DNA of 64,000 nucleotides from Choristoneura fumiferana (lineage: Eukaryota; Arthropoda; Insecta; Lepidoptera; Tortricidae): positions 18,196,198-18,260,197 of the forward strand of contig NC_133479.1 of assembly GCF_025370935.1 (NCBI RefSeq). The letters run 5' to 3'. The notes beneath the pieces were generated by a model that saw only the letters and a program-made list of their open reading frames with translations, was not told the DNA's origin and searched no databases. How positions within the stretch are numbered: position 1 is the first letter of the stretch; each line of letters begins with the position of its first letter. Of the stretch, positions 36,890 to 47,750 are shown piece by piece. The position numbers and the translations under genes are program-made.

Positions 36890-37214
36890 TCGTCAAAAGT
36901 ACCTGTCGATATTAACGCCATCTAGCGATAATTCTCCTGACAACAAACCCTCATTGATATTATGAATGTCTTTATGTGTAATAGTTTCTGATAGATCTCT
37001 AGAAGTTAAGTAGGTATCAGACAATTTTTATTCTAAATGAACTATTGATGTAGTTATTATTTAGTTTTATCAATGTAAACAGCTACATTTGAAAAGTTTA
37101 TTTTGAAAAATAAAACAATATTGATTAAAAAGCTGTTGGATATTATGTGGTTTTATTTTCAAAGTTTGTAACTGTTTTAGTTTGCAACACATCTTGGCAC
37201 ATCTCTGGTGAAAA

Positions 37215-37502
37215 CGCTGCCTTAAAAAGCCGTGATGGCCTAAAGGATTTAACCTATGGTCTCTCAAGCAGAGGATCATGGGTTCAAATCCTCGCGTTTC
37301 TAAGTTTTTCTGAATTCATGTGCGAAATTAATTACATTCGAAATTTACACGAGCTTACCTGCAAAGCAATTTAAAGTCTGTGAAGATTCCAATCCGCACT
37401 GCTTCGTCGGCTCGATTAAAAGCTGTGGCCCAAGCCCTCTCATTCTGAGAGGAGGCCTGTGCCCAGCAGTGGGACGTATATACTGGGATGATGATGATGA
37501 TG
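37215..37502 (+). repeat. tRNA-derived SINE-like unit with GCCCAGCAGTGGGACGT tail
   Basis: AGCCGTGATGGCCTAAAGGA and ATCATGGGTTCAAATCCTCG resemble tRNA D and T arms. The tail TGTGCCCAGCAGTGGGACGT and (GATGAT)n close it. A related head is at 50925-51000. Confidence 0.6.
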
Positions 37503-37507
37503 AATCA

Positions 37508-37629
37508 TCACCGTCTGTCTTACTTTTAACGCCAGAACACACTGCAGCGAAAGCGCTACTGCTTGAGCGATTAGCAACTAAAATGGTGGTATCCATTCGG
37601 ACAGACCTTACGCAGAGTCCTATCACCCG
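37508..37629 (-). repeat. SINE-like family S, partial minus copy
   Basis: ACCGTCTGTCTTACTTTTAA to AGTCCTATCACCC is the 5' half of the family S element in reverse. Confidence 0.65.
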
Positions 37630-37785
37630 TAAGGTGAAATGTGGAAATATATATGTGTTTAAACTTAAAACGTCCTAAAACATGTATGCACTTAGGTATA
37701 GATACTATTCCGTAGTGCTGGAGACTAAGTGGAGTTTTCAGTGTGTTGCTATATATTTATAGCCTATAGCTCTGAAATCTGGTTC

Positions 37786-38060
37786 TTTACTGTTGTCCTC
37801 TTGGAGAGGCTTAGAGTCGCGCATCAAGCGATGGAGACTTCTATGCTCGAAATTTCTTTGCATGATAGAATCCGGAGTACGGAAATTCGGCGAAAAATGA
37901 AAGTCACCGATATAACACGTAGAATAATAGTTGAAGTGGCAATAGGCGGGCCATATCGCTCATAGAACATATAACCATTGGGAGAGAAAATTCTTCGAGT
38001 GGCGACCACGAACCGGAAGAACAAGCATCCTTCCACTAGGTGGACTGACTACATCGCATG
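37786..38060 (+). pseudogene. RTE-like reverse-transcriptase C-terminal fragment
   Basis: RVAHQAMETSMLEISLHDRI and IRRKMKVTDITRR match the segment that precedes KWQWAGH in moth RTE-like elements. The following GGPYRS then meets a stop, and the WRPR part is out of frame, so the copy is dead. Confidence 0.7.
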
Positions 38061-38099
38061 CATCTGCTAAATCAATGGTTCTTAAACTTTCAGTCATGT

Positions 38100-39019
38100 G
38101 GGACCATTTGATTTTTTTTCACTGCCACTTTTTTCACTTTTACTGAAAACTAATAAAGAATCCTTTTTTTTCGCTGGCTTCGCGGACCACTTTGGGTGGG
38201 TCCAGGGACCAGCAGCTAAAGAAACCATCGCAAAATTTGCTTTGAAAAGGTTCTATCCTAATAAGTGGTTCAGTTTTCTCGACTGTACCTATACGTACAT
38301 CCACCCGTTCGAACTAAATAATGGCACCTCAAATTTTAATAAAACCGTCATTTTTTAACGCCCACAGGACATTAAAATTTCACGTTACCATTTTAGACGT
38401 CTGTCTCGTTCGACGGGCGGCGTCCGAATGAATTTGAATTTTGAATTTCGAACACGGATAAGGCGAAGTTAATTGGTAATTGCGGGTTGCGGGCCACCTA
38501 CGCGCTTGCGCGTGATTTATTTCAGTAGAACCGCCTCGGTGTACTATTGTTTATCTGTGTTCCTATACGCGGGGATTGTTTTTTATCTGTATTACTCATC
38601 TACTTGGTTGAAGTGAGAAAGCTAGTTAATTTTCTATCGGCTATGATCTCTATTATAAGGAAACTAGCTATAAATTTACAGGATTACTATTATATAGGTA
38701 TGTATTACAAATAATAATTATTATTATTACAAATGTTAAAAGCAATTTTTAATAAATGAGAAAAGAAAATCATTTCCACATTACGTGCGGGGAGACATTA
38801 TCTAGGTTACCTAAAAAAATATTGTTAACCCTTTCGAACCCAGCCGATACAATTTGTGCGGGTTAATTACATTTGAATTTGAATTTGACATGGATTGTAC
38901 ATAAGGTCCACTGTCATAACTCTTACATTTGAATTTTGAACGACATGTATTGTACATAAAGTCCATTTTCGTAACTCTTTTCATACTCGGGTTCGAAAGG
39001 GTAATTTTCTTCTTCGCGT
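38100..39019. other. No gene recognised
   Basis: Frame 38098-38358 is open but shows no domain. 38820-39000 has two imperfect repeats of ATTTGAATTTTGAACGACAT-like sequence, here only noted. Confidence 0.45.
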
Positions 39020-39150
39020 AGTAGTACATTTACGCAAAATAAAAGCTTCCTAGCATTAACAGTTTCTAAACTAAGCCTCGGACAGACATACGAACAGACG
39101 GACATGGTGAAACTATAGCAGTTTCTTGTAGGACTATGGAACCCTTAAAA
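39020..39150 (+). repeat. Repeat family U, 3' scrap
   Basis: ACGCAAAATAAAAGCTTCCT, ACAGACGGACATGGTGAAAC and ACTATGGAACCCTTA match the right end of family U. Confidence 0.6.
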
Positions 39151-39736
39151 GGGGGATAGATTAGCTTCATCAATTAATTCAAAATTTTATTGCATTTCAC
39201 GTCTTAAAATTAGGTCAAAATAGAGTCAAAACATGAGCCCTTTAAGGGCGCAGCAATGGCACAGCAATAGTAGTGCATGTGTAAATTTATAATTTTAATA
39301 ACAATAATAATACAGTCCTCAGCCAAGTAACAATGATTCAATAAAGTAGGAATGATTCAATAAAAAAGTTAATTTTCAACATTACCTTCTCTTTACTATG
39401 ATACTTTTGTTGTTATTATTAGTTGTTGAAATTAGTTGCCCACATGTTAGCTGAACAAACTGCATAGCAACTAGATCGCTCAAACGTTCACTTGTCAAAA
39501 TATAGATTAATTATTACCATTAGCTATTTAACGTGAGAACATTCACATTCGTTCAGATTACAGCCGGCGTTTATTAATTAGTGCGCGGTAATTATTGGCT
39601 TGGGTTAATATTGTTGTTTGCATAAAATTAATAATGATTTATCGGATACGAATACAAATCTTTAAATAATGCAAGTACTTTTTTACGTCAAAAAGGAGAA
39701 GTTTGTTTTAATTTTATAGAAAACACAATTGCGCTT

Positions 39737-40079
39737 TTTTTAGGGTTCCGTAGCCAAAATGGCAAAAACGGAACCCTTATACTTTCGCCATGGTTTGTCT
39801 GTCTGTCTGTCCGTCCGCGGCTTTGCTCAGGGACTATCAATGTTAGAAAGCTGTAATTTTGCACGAATATATATTATGTAAACTATGCCGACAAAATGGT
39901 ACAATAAAAATAAAATAAAAATTTTTTTAGAGTACCTCCCGTAGACGTAGGTGGGGGTGATTTTTTTTCTTATCCAACCTTGTAGTGTGGGGTATCGTTG
40001 GATAGGTCTTTTAAAACAATTACCTACGGGGTTTTTAAACGATTTTTTCGATTCAGTGATTTGTTTGCAAAATATTCAA
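39737..40079 (-). mobile_element. Repeat family U, partial minus copy
   Basis: TTTTTTAGGGTTCCGTAGCC at the left end, then ATGGTTTGTCTGTCTGTC and the TATGCCGACAAAATGGTACA word. It is truncated at about 40079, where a different retroposon tail begins (CTTTTGCCCGCGACTTCGTC). Confidence 0.8.
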
Positions 40080-40844
40080 CACTAGCTTTTGCCCGCGACT
40101 TCGTCTGCGTAGATTTTTATATTTACACAATACTCGATAGAAATGAAGTTAATGTCCCGCATTGGCCGTTTCTCTGGAATTTTCGAAAATCCCTTCAAAC
40201 TACAGCTAAACAATCAACTGAAAAATCTGATCATGATCACCAAGTTTCACATCTAAATTGCTCAAGAAATAAGATTTTTATTCTTCGCTTACTTTTTTCC
40301 TACATCGAGTGATCTCAAAGATTGCGTACATGTCTTTGGGATCGCAACCCAGCCTCGCGCTGGCTTGCCGTTTCAGCCGAAAGCGAAGCGGCCTGCCCGG
40401 CTAGAGCGGCACTGAGATCTCCCATCGCGGTCTTCCTCAGACTCCTGAGAGACCGTGCCGTGCCCCTGGTAGTCGATTCGTTTTTTTCGGGAGGCATGGT
40501 AACGCCTATAAAATGCGAGTCCCAAATCCGAAATCGTTGTAAATTTACTCCGCCAAAAGAAAGAGAAAAATGTTTTTTTTTAAGCACTCACCTTCGTGAC
40601 CATTATTAAGTGCTTAAAAGAAGCAATACGTATGAATATTGATGCGATATAATTCGTCATCATCAGCCGGAAGAGGTCCACTGATCGAAAAAGGCCTACC
40701 CCTTACAACGCCACAATAATAATACTCGTAATAAATCCATTTATTTTGGGCAAACTTGGCCCATACAATAAATACCTTACAGACTAACGTACCTACATAT
40801 AATCAATAATAAATTACAATACAAATAAATTATAAATTACAATG

Positions 40845-41035
40845 AACGACAACTCGCCACTTGCATCCACCGGTTTCCCGCAAGTCTCACAATGTCGTCA
40901 TTCTACCTGGAGGGAGGCCTGCCAACGCTTCGTCTTTCCGGTCGCCGCTCCTCGAGGACTTCTCCCCCAAATGAATAATAATGAATATCTGTTCTTCGAG
41001 CGATGTGGCCTGCCAATTGCCACTTCAACTTGCAT
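40845..41035 (-). pseudogene. RTE-like 3' fragment, minus strand
   Basis: Read on the minus strand, the WQLAGHIARR-like segment, then a short insertion and RRPERRSVGRP-like codons, then the TGCAAGTGGCGAGTTGTCGT 3' segment. The frame is broken. Confidence 0.6.
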
Positions 41036-41117
41036 ATAATTTTTCGAGCTATGTCAGTGATTCCGGATATAAATTAATTAGGAATAATTTATGTCATTTT
41101 CTATTATTAATTATACG

Positions 41118-41404
41118 CGGTGGTAGGCCTTGTGCAAGGTCCGCCCGGATTGCTACCACCATCTTGCTTGCTAATCCTGCCGTGAAGCAGCAGTGCTTGC
41201 ACTGTTGTGTTTCGGCGTGGAGAGTGAGACAGCCGGTGAAATTACTGGCACGTGAGGTATCCCATCTTAGACCTCTAGGTTGGCAACGCGTCTGCAATAC
41301 CCCTGGTGTTGCAGATGTTTATGGCGGTGGTGATCTCTTACATCAGGAGACCCACTTGCTCGTTTGCCATCCAGTCGAAGAAAAAAAATAAAAAAAATAA
41401 AAAA
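41118..41404 (+). repeat. SINE-like family S, complete copy
   Basis: Same order of words as 12276-12559, from CGGTGGTAGGCCTTGTGCAA to an A-rich tail after CATCCAGTCGAAG. Confidence 0.9.
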
Positions 41405-41464
41405 CGCGTGTTGAATATGAGTGTTGATGTAACCACTACGTACTATGTTAACTCGTTTGTTTCA

Positions 41465-42200
41465 TAGTTCTCCATAAGATGGCACTGTGAAATGTGTGGC
41501 AATTCATTTATTTTTGTTGTATTATTTAATAAATTACCTATTCAGTTAAATTTCTTGATATCCGTACACCCTCTTTTAAACTTAGTCAATTTGGCTAAAT
41601 CGGCGCCATCTGTTAGTGTAGCAGGGTACTCGATAGCGATACTTATACTCGTACGCGTGTGATAATGTGTGTTGATTTTACCATTACTTATACTTCTTTT
41701 TTTTAGCATTAGAAAGAAGGCAAGCGATCTTGATGTGTCTTTATATTGAAAAAAACTTTTGCAAATAAGTCACAACAAATAGTAACAATTAGCAAGGATA
41801 TAATGATCATTTACATGCTTTTGGTATCATAAAAGTAATAGCAACTGTTTTTTAAAACGTTTTTCCATAAAAAGACTCGTCAAGATTGTTTACCCTTTTT
41901 CTAATGCTAAAAAAGTAAGTAACTATGTAAGCAAACTCTTTTTTATTAGTTTACTCCATTATTTACTGTTTACCCAGTTCTCCAAAAGATGGCATTGCAA
42001 TGTGTGGGACTTTATTGTCGTTTAATTTTAGTCGTATTAGTAAATCAATTAAATTATTCAATTAAATTTGTTGATATCCGTACTCCCTCTTTTTAAACTT
42101 AGAAGTTAATTTGCAAAATCCTTCCTCAGTGCTTACTCGAGTCACAACGTTATTAAATTTCAGCGCCATCTGTTAGTTTATCAGGGTACTTGATAGTCAT
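41465..42200. repeat. Direct duplication flanking MITE W copy 2
   Basis: 41465-41640 and 41976-42200 are diverged direct repeats (AGTTCTCCATAAGATGGCA, GATATCCGTACACCCTCTTT, GCGCCATCTGTTAGT, CAGGGTACTCGATAG). MITE W (41691-41918, TACTTCTTTTTTTTAGCATT to CTAATGCTAAAAAAGTA) lies between them. Confidence 0.75.
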
Positions 42201-42589
42201 AGCCACGTATTTGAAAACTTGAAGGTGGAAATTTAACTCAATAGAATCGAAATGTAGTAGCTACCTCCACTTTTAAGGGTTGAATTTTTATACCCTAAGG
42301 GTCGAATTTTTATAGCCTATAACCTGGCCGGGATTTTCTCGTCAGATTAGTAAAGTTTGCATAAAAATCCGTTCAGCCGTTCTCACGTGATGCGCGGTCA
42401 AATAAACGACAAACAGATAAACAGACAAACAGACAAACAGACAAAAATTCTAAAAAACTATTGGAACGTGTTTCTGTTATCGATTCTAAGTATCCCCAGA
42501 CAACTTTTTTTCGAATATCTTCCATGTACAGACTTTCGACCCTCTTCAGCTTTATTATATGTATAGATTAAAGTGCAAATTTTCATTAA

Positions 42590-42838
42590 AATTAAGCGTC
42601 CCCCCTCTAAAACTAAAACCGGTGGGTGGAAAAAAAACTCAGAATGGTAGTAAGTTAAGTTAGTTTTCTTGAGAACTATTAGTGGTTTAAGAGTAAATAG
42701 CAGCGTAAGGTATAAAATAAACCTAAACTTTTAATATTCTGTAAAAAATACGAAATCCTTGGAAAAATATTACTTATTTTTTCGTAATGGCTACGGAACC
42801 CTACTTTGGGCGTGTCTAACACGCTCTTGCCCGGTTTT
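42590..42838 (-). mobile_element. Repeat family U, left part, minus copy
   Basis: AAGCGTCCCCCCTCTAAAAC to CTAACACGCTCTTGCCCGG is the reverse complement of the first third of 20475-21149. Confidence 0.8.
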
Positions 42839-42854
42839 TTATAAACTCGCGTGA

Positions 42855-43055
42855 GTTAACGGCCTCATCACACTAGCGCTTTGCGTGCAAGTTGAAAGCG
42901 AGGCGAGTGCGCAGCGAGATAGCTGCGTATAGCGCCGAAGACACCTATTATTATTGTACGAGAGTCTACATATGGTATTTTCGGCGCTATACGCACCTAA
43001 CCCGCTGTGCGCTCGCCTCACTTTCAACTTGCCCGTAAATCGCTAGGGTGATACA
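42855..43055. repeat. Inverted repeat (about 200 bp)
   Basis: CTAGCGCTTTGCGTGCAAGT and GTATAGCGCCGAA are mirrored by TTCGGCGCTATAC and ACTTGCCCGTAAATCGCTAG, a degraded MITE. Confidence 0.7.
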
Positions 43056-43679
43056 GATGAGAATTTTTCTCGGGTCAAAAATATTTGTGAACAAAACTCC
43101 TTCGAATCAGCTTGACCGATTTTTATAAAAAAAAATGTGTATATTTGGTAGGTCTGGAAATAGAATGAGTGGCGAGTGGGGTTATTCAAACTTATTTTTT
43201 ATTTATGAGGATTTTAGCGAGAAAGTTTTTTTTTTAACCTTCGCGTTTTGGCCATAGCCATGGATCATCCAACAACTAACCAAGAACTTTAACACATTGT
43301 ATTGCATATTTTTACCCCATCAAAAATAATACTTAACGAAGGCTGGACGTACAATAAATATCAGTTTGTCAATCATCATCATCCCAGCCTATATACGTCC
43401 CACTGCTGGGCATAGGCCTCCTCTCAGAACAGAGGGCTATTAAAATTTGACATCCGTTAATTTATGCTAGATATACGATCTAAAAGGCGATCGTCACTAC
43501 TTTGAAAAAATCTTATAATATATCAAATTAATACGTCAACAAAATTGACCATATTGGCCATAAAGTTCAAATCGATTTTAAGGTAGGTAGAGTTTTTATA
43601 ACCTCTTACCGCCAGAGGTATCCAGTCGTGACAGTCAGGGAATGCCTCACACGCCATGGTCATCTATAGGTACTATATA

Positions 43680-43925
43680 TGTGGGATCGTGCGAAGGAAA
43701 ACAAACTTTAAAACACAAAGTAGAAAAGTTTATTAAAAAAACTAAATGGAATACGTTAATTGACAAAATAAAACAGAAAACACATGCAGCAACTAGGCTC
43801 ACCCGATCGTAACTCGCACTCTTCAACTCACTCGCTTGTCCCATTCACTCCACAATAATCATCGGTCATTCCGTCCGCTCTTGTCCATCAAATCATTCAT
43901 CCGCAAATCCACCCTCATTCCCACA
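43680..43925 (-). repeat. 3' LTR of the gypsy element (246 bp)
   Basis: Nearly identical to the 5' LTR, with the same TGTGGG/CCCACA ends and AATAAA (minus strand) at 43729-43734. The bases just inside it (minus strand, ending GGATGGCCGAA) are not a clear polypurine tract, which is unusual for an active element. Confidence 0.95.
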
Positions 43926-44383
43926 TTCGGCCATCCTACACACATGACTGTCCCCAGGCATCCTCTAAACAAAACGTCTTACATACAACACAAAACATCT
44001 TAACCTAGGTACAGGTACACCTTAATCATAACAACATGTGTGAGGTCGATGAACTCTACTACAGGGAAAACAAAACTACTATTGACATGACCTTATACTT
44101 AATGTGGTGTTAGTCACCTGGGACATAATAGTTTATATAAAAAAAACATCTTATGTATGACACAGTCATAGTAACAAACAAAAAAAAAACAATTTCTACC
44201 ACCTTAAAAGTAAAAGATATTTACCACATCACCATCGTTATCATACAATGTTTATGAACAATAAAAAAAAAATAAGAGAAAACATAAAAAAAAAACATAA
44301 ACAAACAAGTCAGTGACAGCTCATCATCATGGCAACCATAAGCGCAAATGTCATACCAACCTCGTGAATATGATGTACTTGCT
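43926..44383 (-). other. 3' non-coding leader of the gypsy element
   Basis: A-rich (plus-strand) stretch between the pol stop and the 3' LTR. I see no env-like frame in it. Confidence 0.7.
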
Positions 44384-47300
44384 CTAATCACTGGGCCAGG
44401 GCTTCATGTTATCAGCTGAAGAGGCAGTCTTTCCTGGTCCCTCTGAAGAACCATCTATCTTTTCAACGTCGTATCGGTCATTGCCCTTCACTGCGACCAC
44501 CTTGTAAGGCCCCAAAAACTTAGCCTTCAGTTTTAAACAGGGTCCAAACTGCGTCCTTTTGATTGCCACGCGATCGCCGACTTGGTAGAGTTGACTCTCC
44601 TTGCGCCCTTTATTAAACGTATGGCGATTCTCTTCCTGCACCTTTAATATTTGTAGCTTAGCTGACTCTCTCAATTTCTCTCTGTTTTGCATATAGCACT
44701 CACGTTCCTCTTGCCGTAGCAACTCGTGAATCTCGAGGTCGTCCTTGGTACGCATTTTGGTACCAATCATGAGCTCAAAGGGCGTCGTATCGATGCTGCG
44801 CTGGTACGTGCTGTTCAACGCCGTCTGGAGCCTCGCGACGTGTTTGTACCACAGACTTTGATCTGAAATACACAGCTTTGTTAATACTGAAATCATTGTT
44901 CTATGAATTATTTCCACTTGTCCATTTCCCCTTGGTACCCCTGTAGTAATAGAGACATGATTGATATTCTCCTCTTCACAGTACATTTTAAAGTCATTGC
45001 TTGTGAAAGCCGCTCCTCGGTCTGTCACAAATCTAGACGGGTTACCAAAACATTGTTGATGTATTCTCAGCTTATCAATCGTCTCTCTAGCTGTTGTACC
45101 CTTTACTGGAAATAGCCAAACAAATTTAGTAAATGCATCTACTATAGTGAGTATATAATTATACAACTTCTTTGTCTCCATCATTGGGCCAATATGGTCT
45201 AGGTGTAGAGTGAACAATGGAATACTGCTCTTCTCAATGCTGTGAAGAAATCCTTCGGGCTTTCCTGCCTTTCTTGTGGCCAGTAGACATGGTACACAGG
45301 TCACAATAAATTCGTCTAATTTTCTTGACAAGTCTTTGATGAAATAATCTTTATTTATCATCTCTGTCATTTTCTTCTTTCCAAAATGACCCACAGCATG
45401 TACTCGTTTGATTATGTCATTTTCCATATCCTTTGGGATGACAAGCAGTGTACCCTTGCACAGCAGTCCACCTTCAATGGTATAATCCTGGTACACTCGC
45501 TCTTTGAGTATTTCCAGGATGGCCTTCAGTCCTTCATCAGACTCTTGTGCTACTCGTAGCTTCTCATGCAGTTCCCCTGTCACCATGCCTGTGAAAGGTG
45601 CTCTGCTTAATGCGTCTACATGTCTCATCTGTGATCCAGATCTGTGCGAGATCTCATAGTCATATTCTTGTAGCAGTAGAACCCATCGCGCTACACGAGT
45701 GCATAAATCTTTTTTCTTCAAGGTCATCTGGAACGCCTTGCAATCTGTAATGATTTTAAACTTTAAACCATACAAATATGAGCGGAATTTCTTTACACCT
45801 TCTATAATGGCCAAAGCCTCTAACTCATAACTTGAATATTTTTTCTCTGCCTCACTAGTTTTGCGACTCATATAGTGCACTGGGTGCAAACTTCCATCAT
45901 TTGGGCACATTTGTAATAATACTGCAGAGTATCCATGCATTGAGGCATCTGTGTGCAACTCAGTTTTCAATGCTGGGTTATAGATCCTCAATACAGGACT
46001 ACAGGCCAGTTTCGACTTTAACTCTGTGAAAGCTTTTTCATGACAGTCATTGAAAACAAAGCTCACATTCTTCTTAAGTAAGTCTGTTAATGGTCGAGCG
46101 ATCAATGCATAGTTAGGTATAAACTTCCTGAAATATGATGTCAATCCTATGAATCCGTGAAGTTGTCTCAGAGTTACTGGTTTAGGAAACCTTACCACTG
46201 CATCCGTTTTGTCTGGTGATGGCCTCACCAATCCGTCCTCCACAATATGACCAAGGTATTCCACTCGTCGTTGAATGAGCTGCGTCTTGCTCCAGTTTAC
46301 CTCGAGCCCATACTCTGAAGCTCTCATCAGCACTTGCTTAAGCCGTTGCACACCCTGTGCTTCATCTTCTGAAATTATGATTAAATCGTCAATAAAAATT
46401 AACAAATACCCTTTTGCCACTAAGTCTCTAAAAATTATGTTTATAAATCTTGTGAACACTTTGGGACAAACAGAGAGACCAAATGGTGCTTTCAAAAACT
46501 CGTATTGACCATTATGGGTTACAAAAGCAGTGTATTTTATTGAATCCTCATGTACTTTTAAGTGGAAGTACCCATTCTTCAAATCCAACGTGCTAAATAC
46601 TTTAGCACCTGACAGCTTATCTATGTGGTCATCTATAATCGGTAATGGATACTCGTCTTTTACCATTTTTTCGTTTATCCGGCGATAATCCACACATATC
46701 CTGGTGCTGCCGTCCTTCTTCTTCACCAGGACCAAAGGACTAGCATATTCGGAAAAACTTACCCTTATCACTCCATCACACAACCACTGAGTCACCTGCC
46801 TCTCCACTTCAGCTTGTTCAGTCAACGCCAGTCGCCGAGGTCGCTGAGCAACTGGGATGTCGTCTTTCAAAACAATCTTTAACGCAATTGGGGCCTCCCG
46901 CGTCTTTACCGGCTGATAGGAGTCCACCAACTGTCTGACCTCACGTTGAATCTCAGGATCCGCCCCGTACCCTAAAACATCAGAAACAAACACATCGCAC
47001 GAGTAATTACGAAGCCAACTTTCGTCTCGCTTCAACAGTTGAACTTGGTTGCCATTCATGATAACTGTCACATCGTGTAATAATTCTTGGCCTAAAATGA
47101 TATCATACGGCATAATGTCTCTAGGTACGAGATGTAGTATCACACTAAAACACTCTTCGTCAATCACAATGTTCGTGTTTATATATCCCGGCGATATAAC
47201 TCGTGTCGCGCCAAGTCCCGTTAATAACAGTTCGCGTTTATTATAGCTCGGCGCGCCTAACCGCTTGTAGCAGTCCTCCGACACCAAATTCACATCACTA

Positions 47301-47551
47301 CCGGAGTCTATCAACGCGTTAATGCTTCGATTACACAATAAAATCTTCTTTATTGGCTTCCGATCAGTACTGTTTCTTGTTTGGTATGAGCTGTCACTGT
47401 CACTGTCAGTGACACTCCTGTGACGTTTGACGTTCGTCGCCGCCATGGCCGCCATCTTCAAATCGCTCCCGGTCGTTCCATTCGATGCACATTCGTTGTC
47501 CAACTTATTCGTTCGAACATCAACTCGCACGCACAAGTTCGTTCCATTCAA
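44384..47551 (-). CDS. Pol polyprotein of the gypsy element: PR-RT-RNase H-IN
   Basis: An uninterrupted 1055-codon frame. The aspartic protease site is DSG at 82-84. Reverse transcriptase spans about 240-435, with FIDD at 386-389 in place of the usual YxDD. RNase H has acidic residues D535, E576 or E578, D603 and D646. Integrase has an HHCC finger (H718, H722, C752, C755) and a catalytic D785, D844, E880 triad with exact DD35E spacing. A GPY motif at 1014-1016 lies in the C-terminal region. All key residues are present, so pol may still be functional, though gag is broken. The start at 47551 is only the first Met; the frame is open further upstream through the zinc knuckles. Confidence 0.95.
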   Translation of the reverse strand: MNGTNLCVRVDVRTNKLDNECASNGTTGSDLKMAAMAATNVKRHRSVTDSDSDSSYQTRNSTDRKPIKKILLCNRSINALIDSGSDVNLVSEDCYKRLGAPSYNKRELLLTGLGATRVISPGYINTNIVIDEECFSVILHLVPRDIMPYDIILGQELLHDVTVIMNGNQVQLLKRDESWLRNYSCDVFVSDVLGYGADPEIQREVRQLVDSYQPVKTREAPIALKIVLKDDIPVAQRPRRLALTEQAEVERQVTQWLCDGVIRVSFSEYASPLVLVKKKDGSTRICVDYRRINEKMVKDEYPLPIIDDHIDKLSGAKVFSTLDLKNGYFHLKVHEDSIKYTAFVTHNGQYEFLKAPFGLSVCPKVFTRFINIIFRDLVAKGYLLIFIDDLIIISEDEAQGVQRLKQVLMRASEYGLEVNWSKTQLIQRRVEYLGHIVEDGLVRPSPDKTDAVVRFPKPVTLRQLHGFIGLTSYFRKFIPNYALIARPLTDLLKKNVSFVFNDCHEKAFTELKSKLACSPVLRIYNPALKTELHTDASMHGYSAVLLQMCPNDGSLHPVHYMSRKTSEAEKKYSSYELEALAIIEGVKKFRSYLYGLKFKIITDCKAFQMTLKKKDLCTRVARWVLLLQEYDYEISHRSGSQMRHVDALSRAPFTGMVTGELHEKLRVAQESDEGLKAILEILKERVYQDYTIEGGLLCKGTLLVIPKDMENDIIKRVHAVGHFGKKKMTEMINKDYFIKDLSRKLDEFIVTCVPCLLATRKAGKPEGFLHSIEKSSIPLFTLHLDHIGPMMETKKLYNYILTIVDAFTKFVWLFPVKGTTARETIDKLRIHQQCFGNPSRFVTDRGAAFTSNDFKMYCEEENINHVSITTGVPRGNGQVEIIHRTMISVLTKLCISDQSLWYKHVARLQTALNSTYQRSIDTTPFELMIGTKMRTKDDLEIHELLRQEERECYMQNREKLRESAKLQILKVQEENRHTFNKGRKESQLYQVGDRVAIKRTQFGPCLKLKAKFLGPYKVVAVKGNDRYDVEKIDGSSEGPGKTASSADNMKPWPSD

Positions 47552-47640
47552 TTCGTTCTCGTTCGAATTCGCCGATCGACTTCCGCCAGCGCCGCCATTA
47601 TGTTCGCCACCAGCTGATTTTCTCCCTGTCGCAGAATTAG

Positions 47641-47749
47641 TACATTGTGCCGATATGTGTCCGAACTGATTGCATCGGAAGCACTTTGTACCTTTTTCTC
47701 TATGCGGGCACGTACTGGAAACGTGATTATCCTCTCCACAGCTGTAGCA
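47641..47749 (-). other. Two CCHC zinc knuckles, in the pol frame
   Basis: On the minus strand the codons from 47749 read two CX2CX4HX4C knuckles (CYSCGEDNHVSSTC and CFRCNQFGHISAQC). This is a nucleocapsid-type RNA-binding segment. It is in the same frame as pol and continues into it without a stop, so the last part of Gag and Pol share one reading frame here. Confidence 0.9.
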
Positions 47750-47750
47750 T

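Noticed and set aside
40981..41391. 136-codon frame and its mirror 41094-41297
   Set aside because: Both read through the SINE-like family S element; the same peptide recurs at 51764-52045 from another copy.
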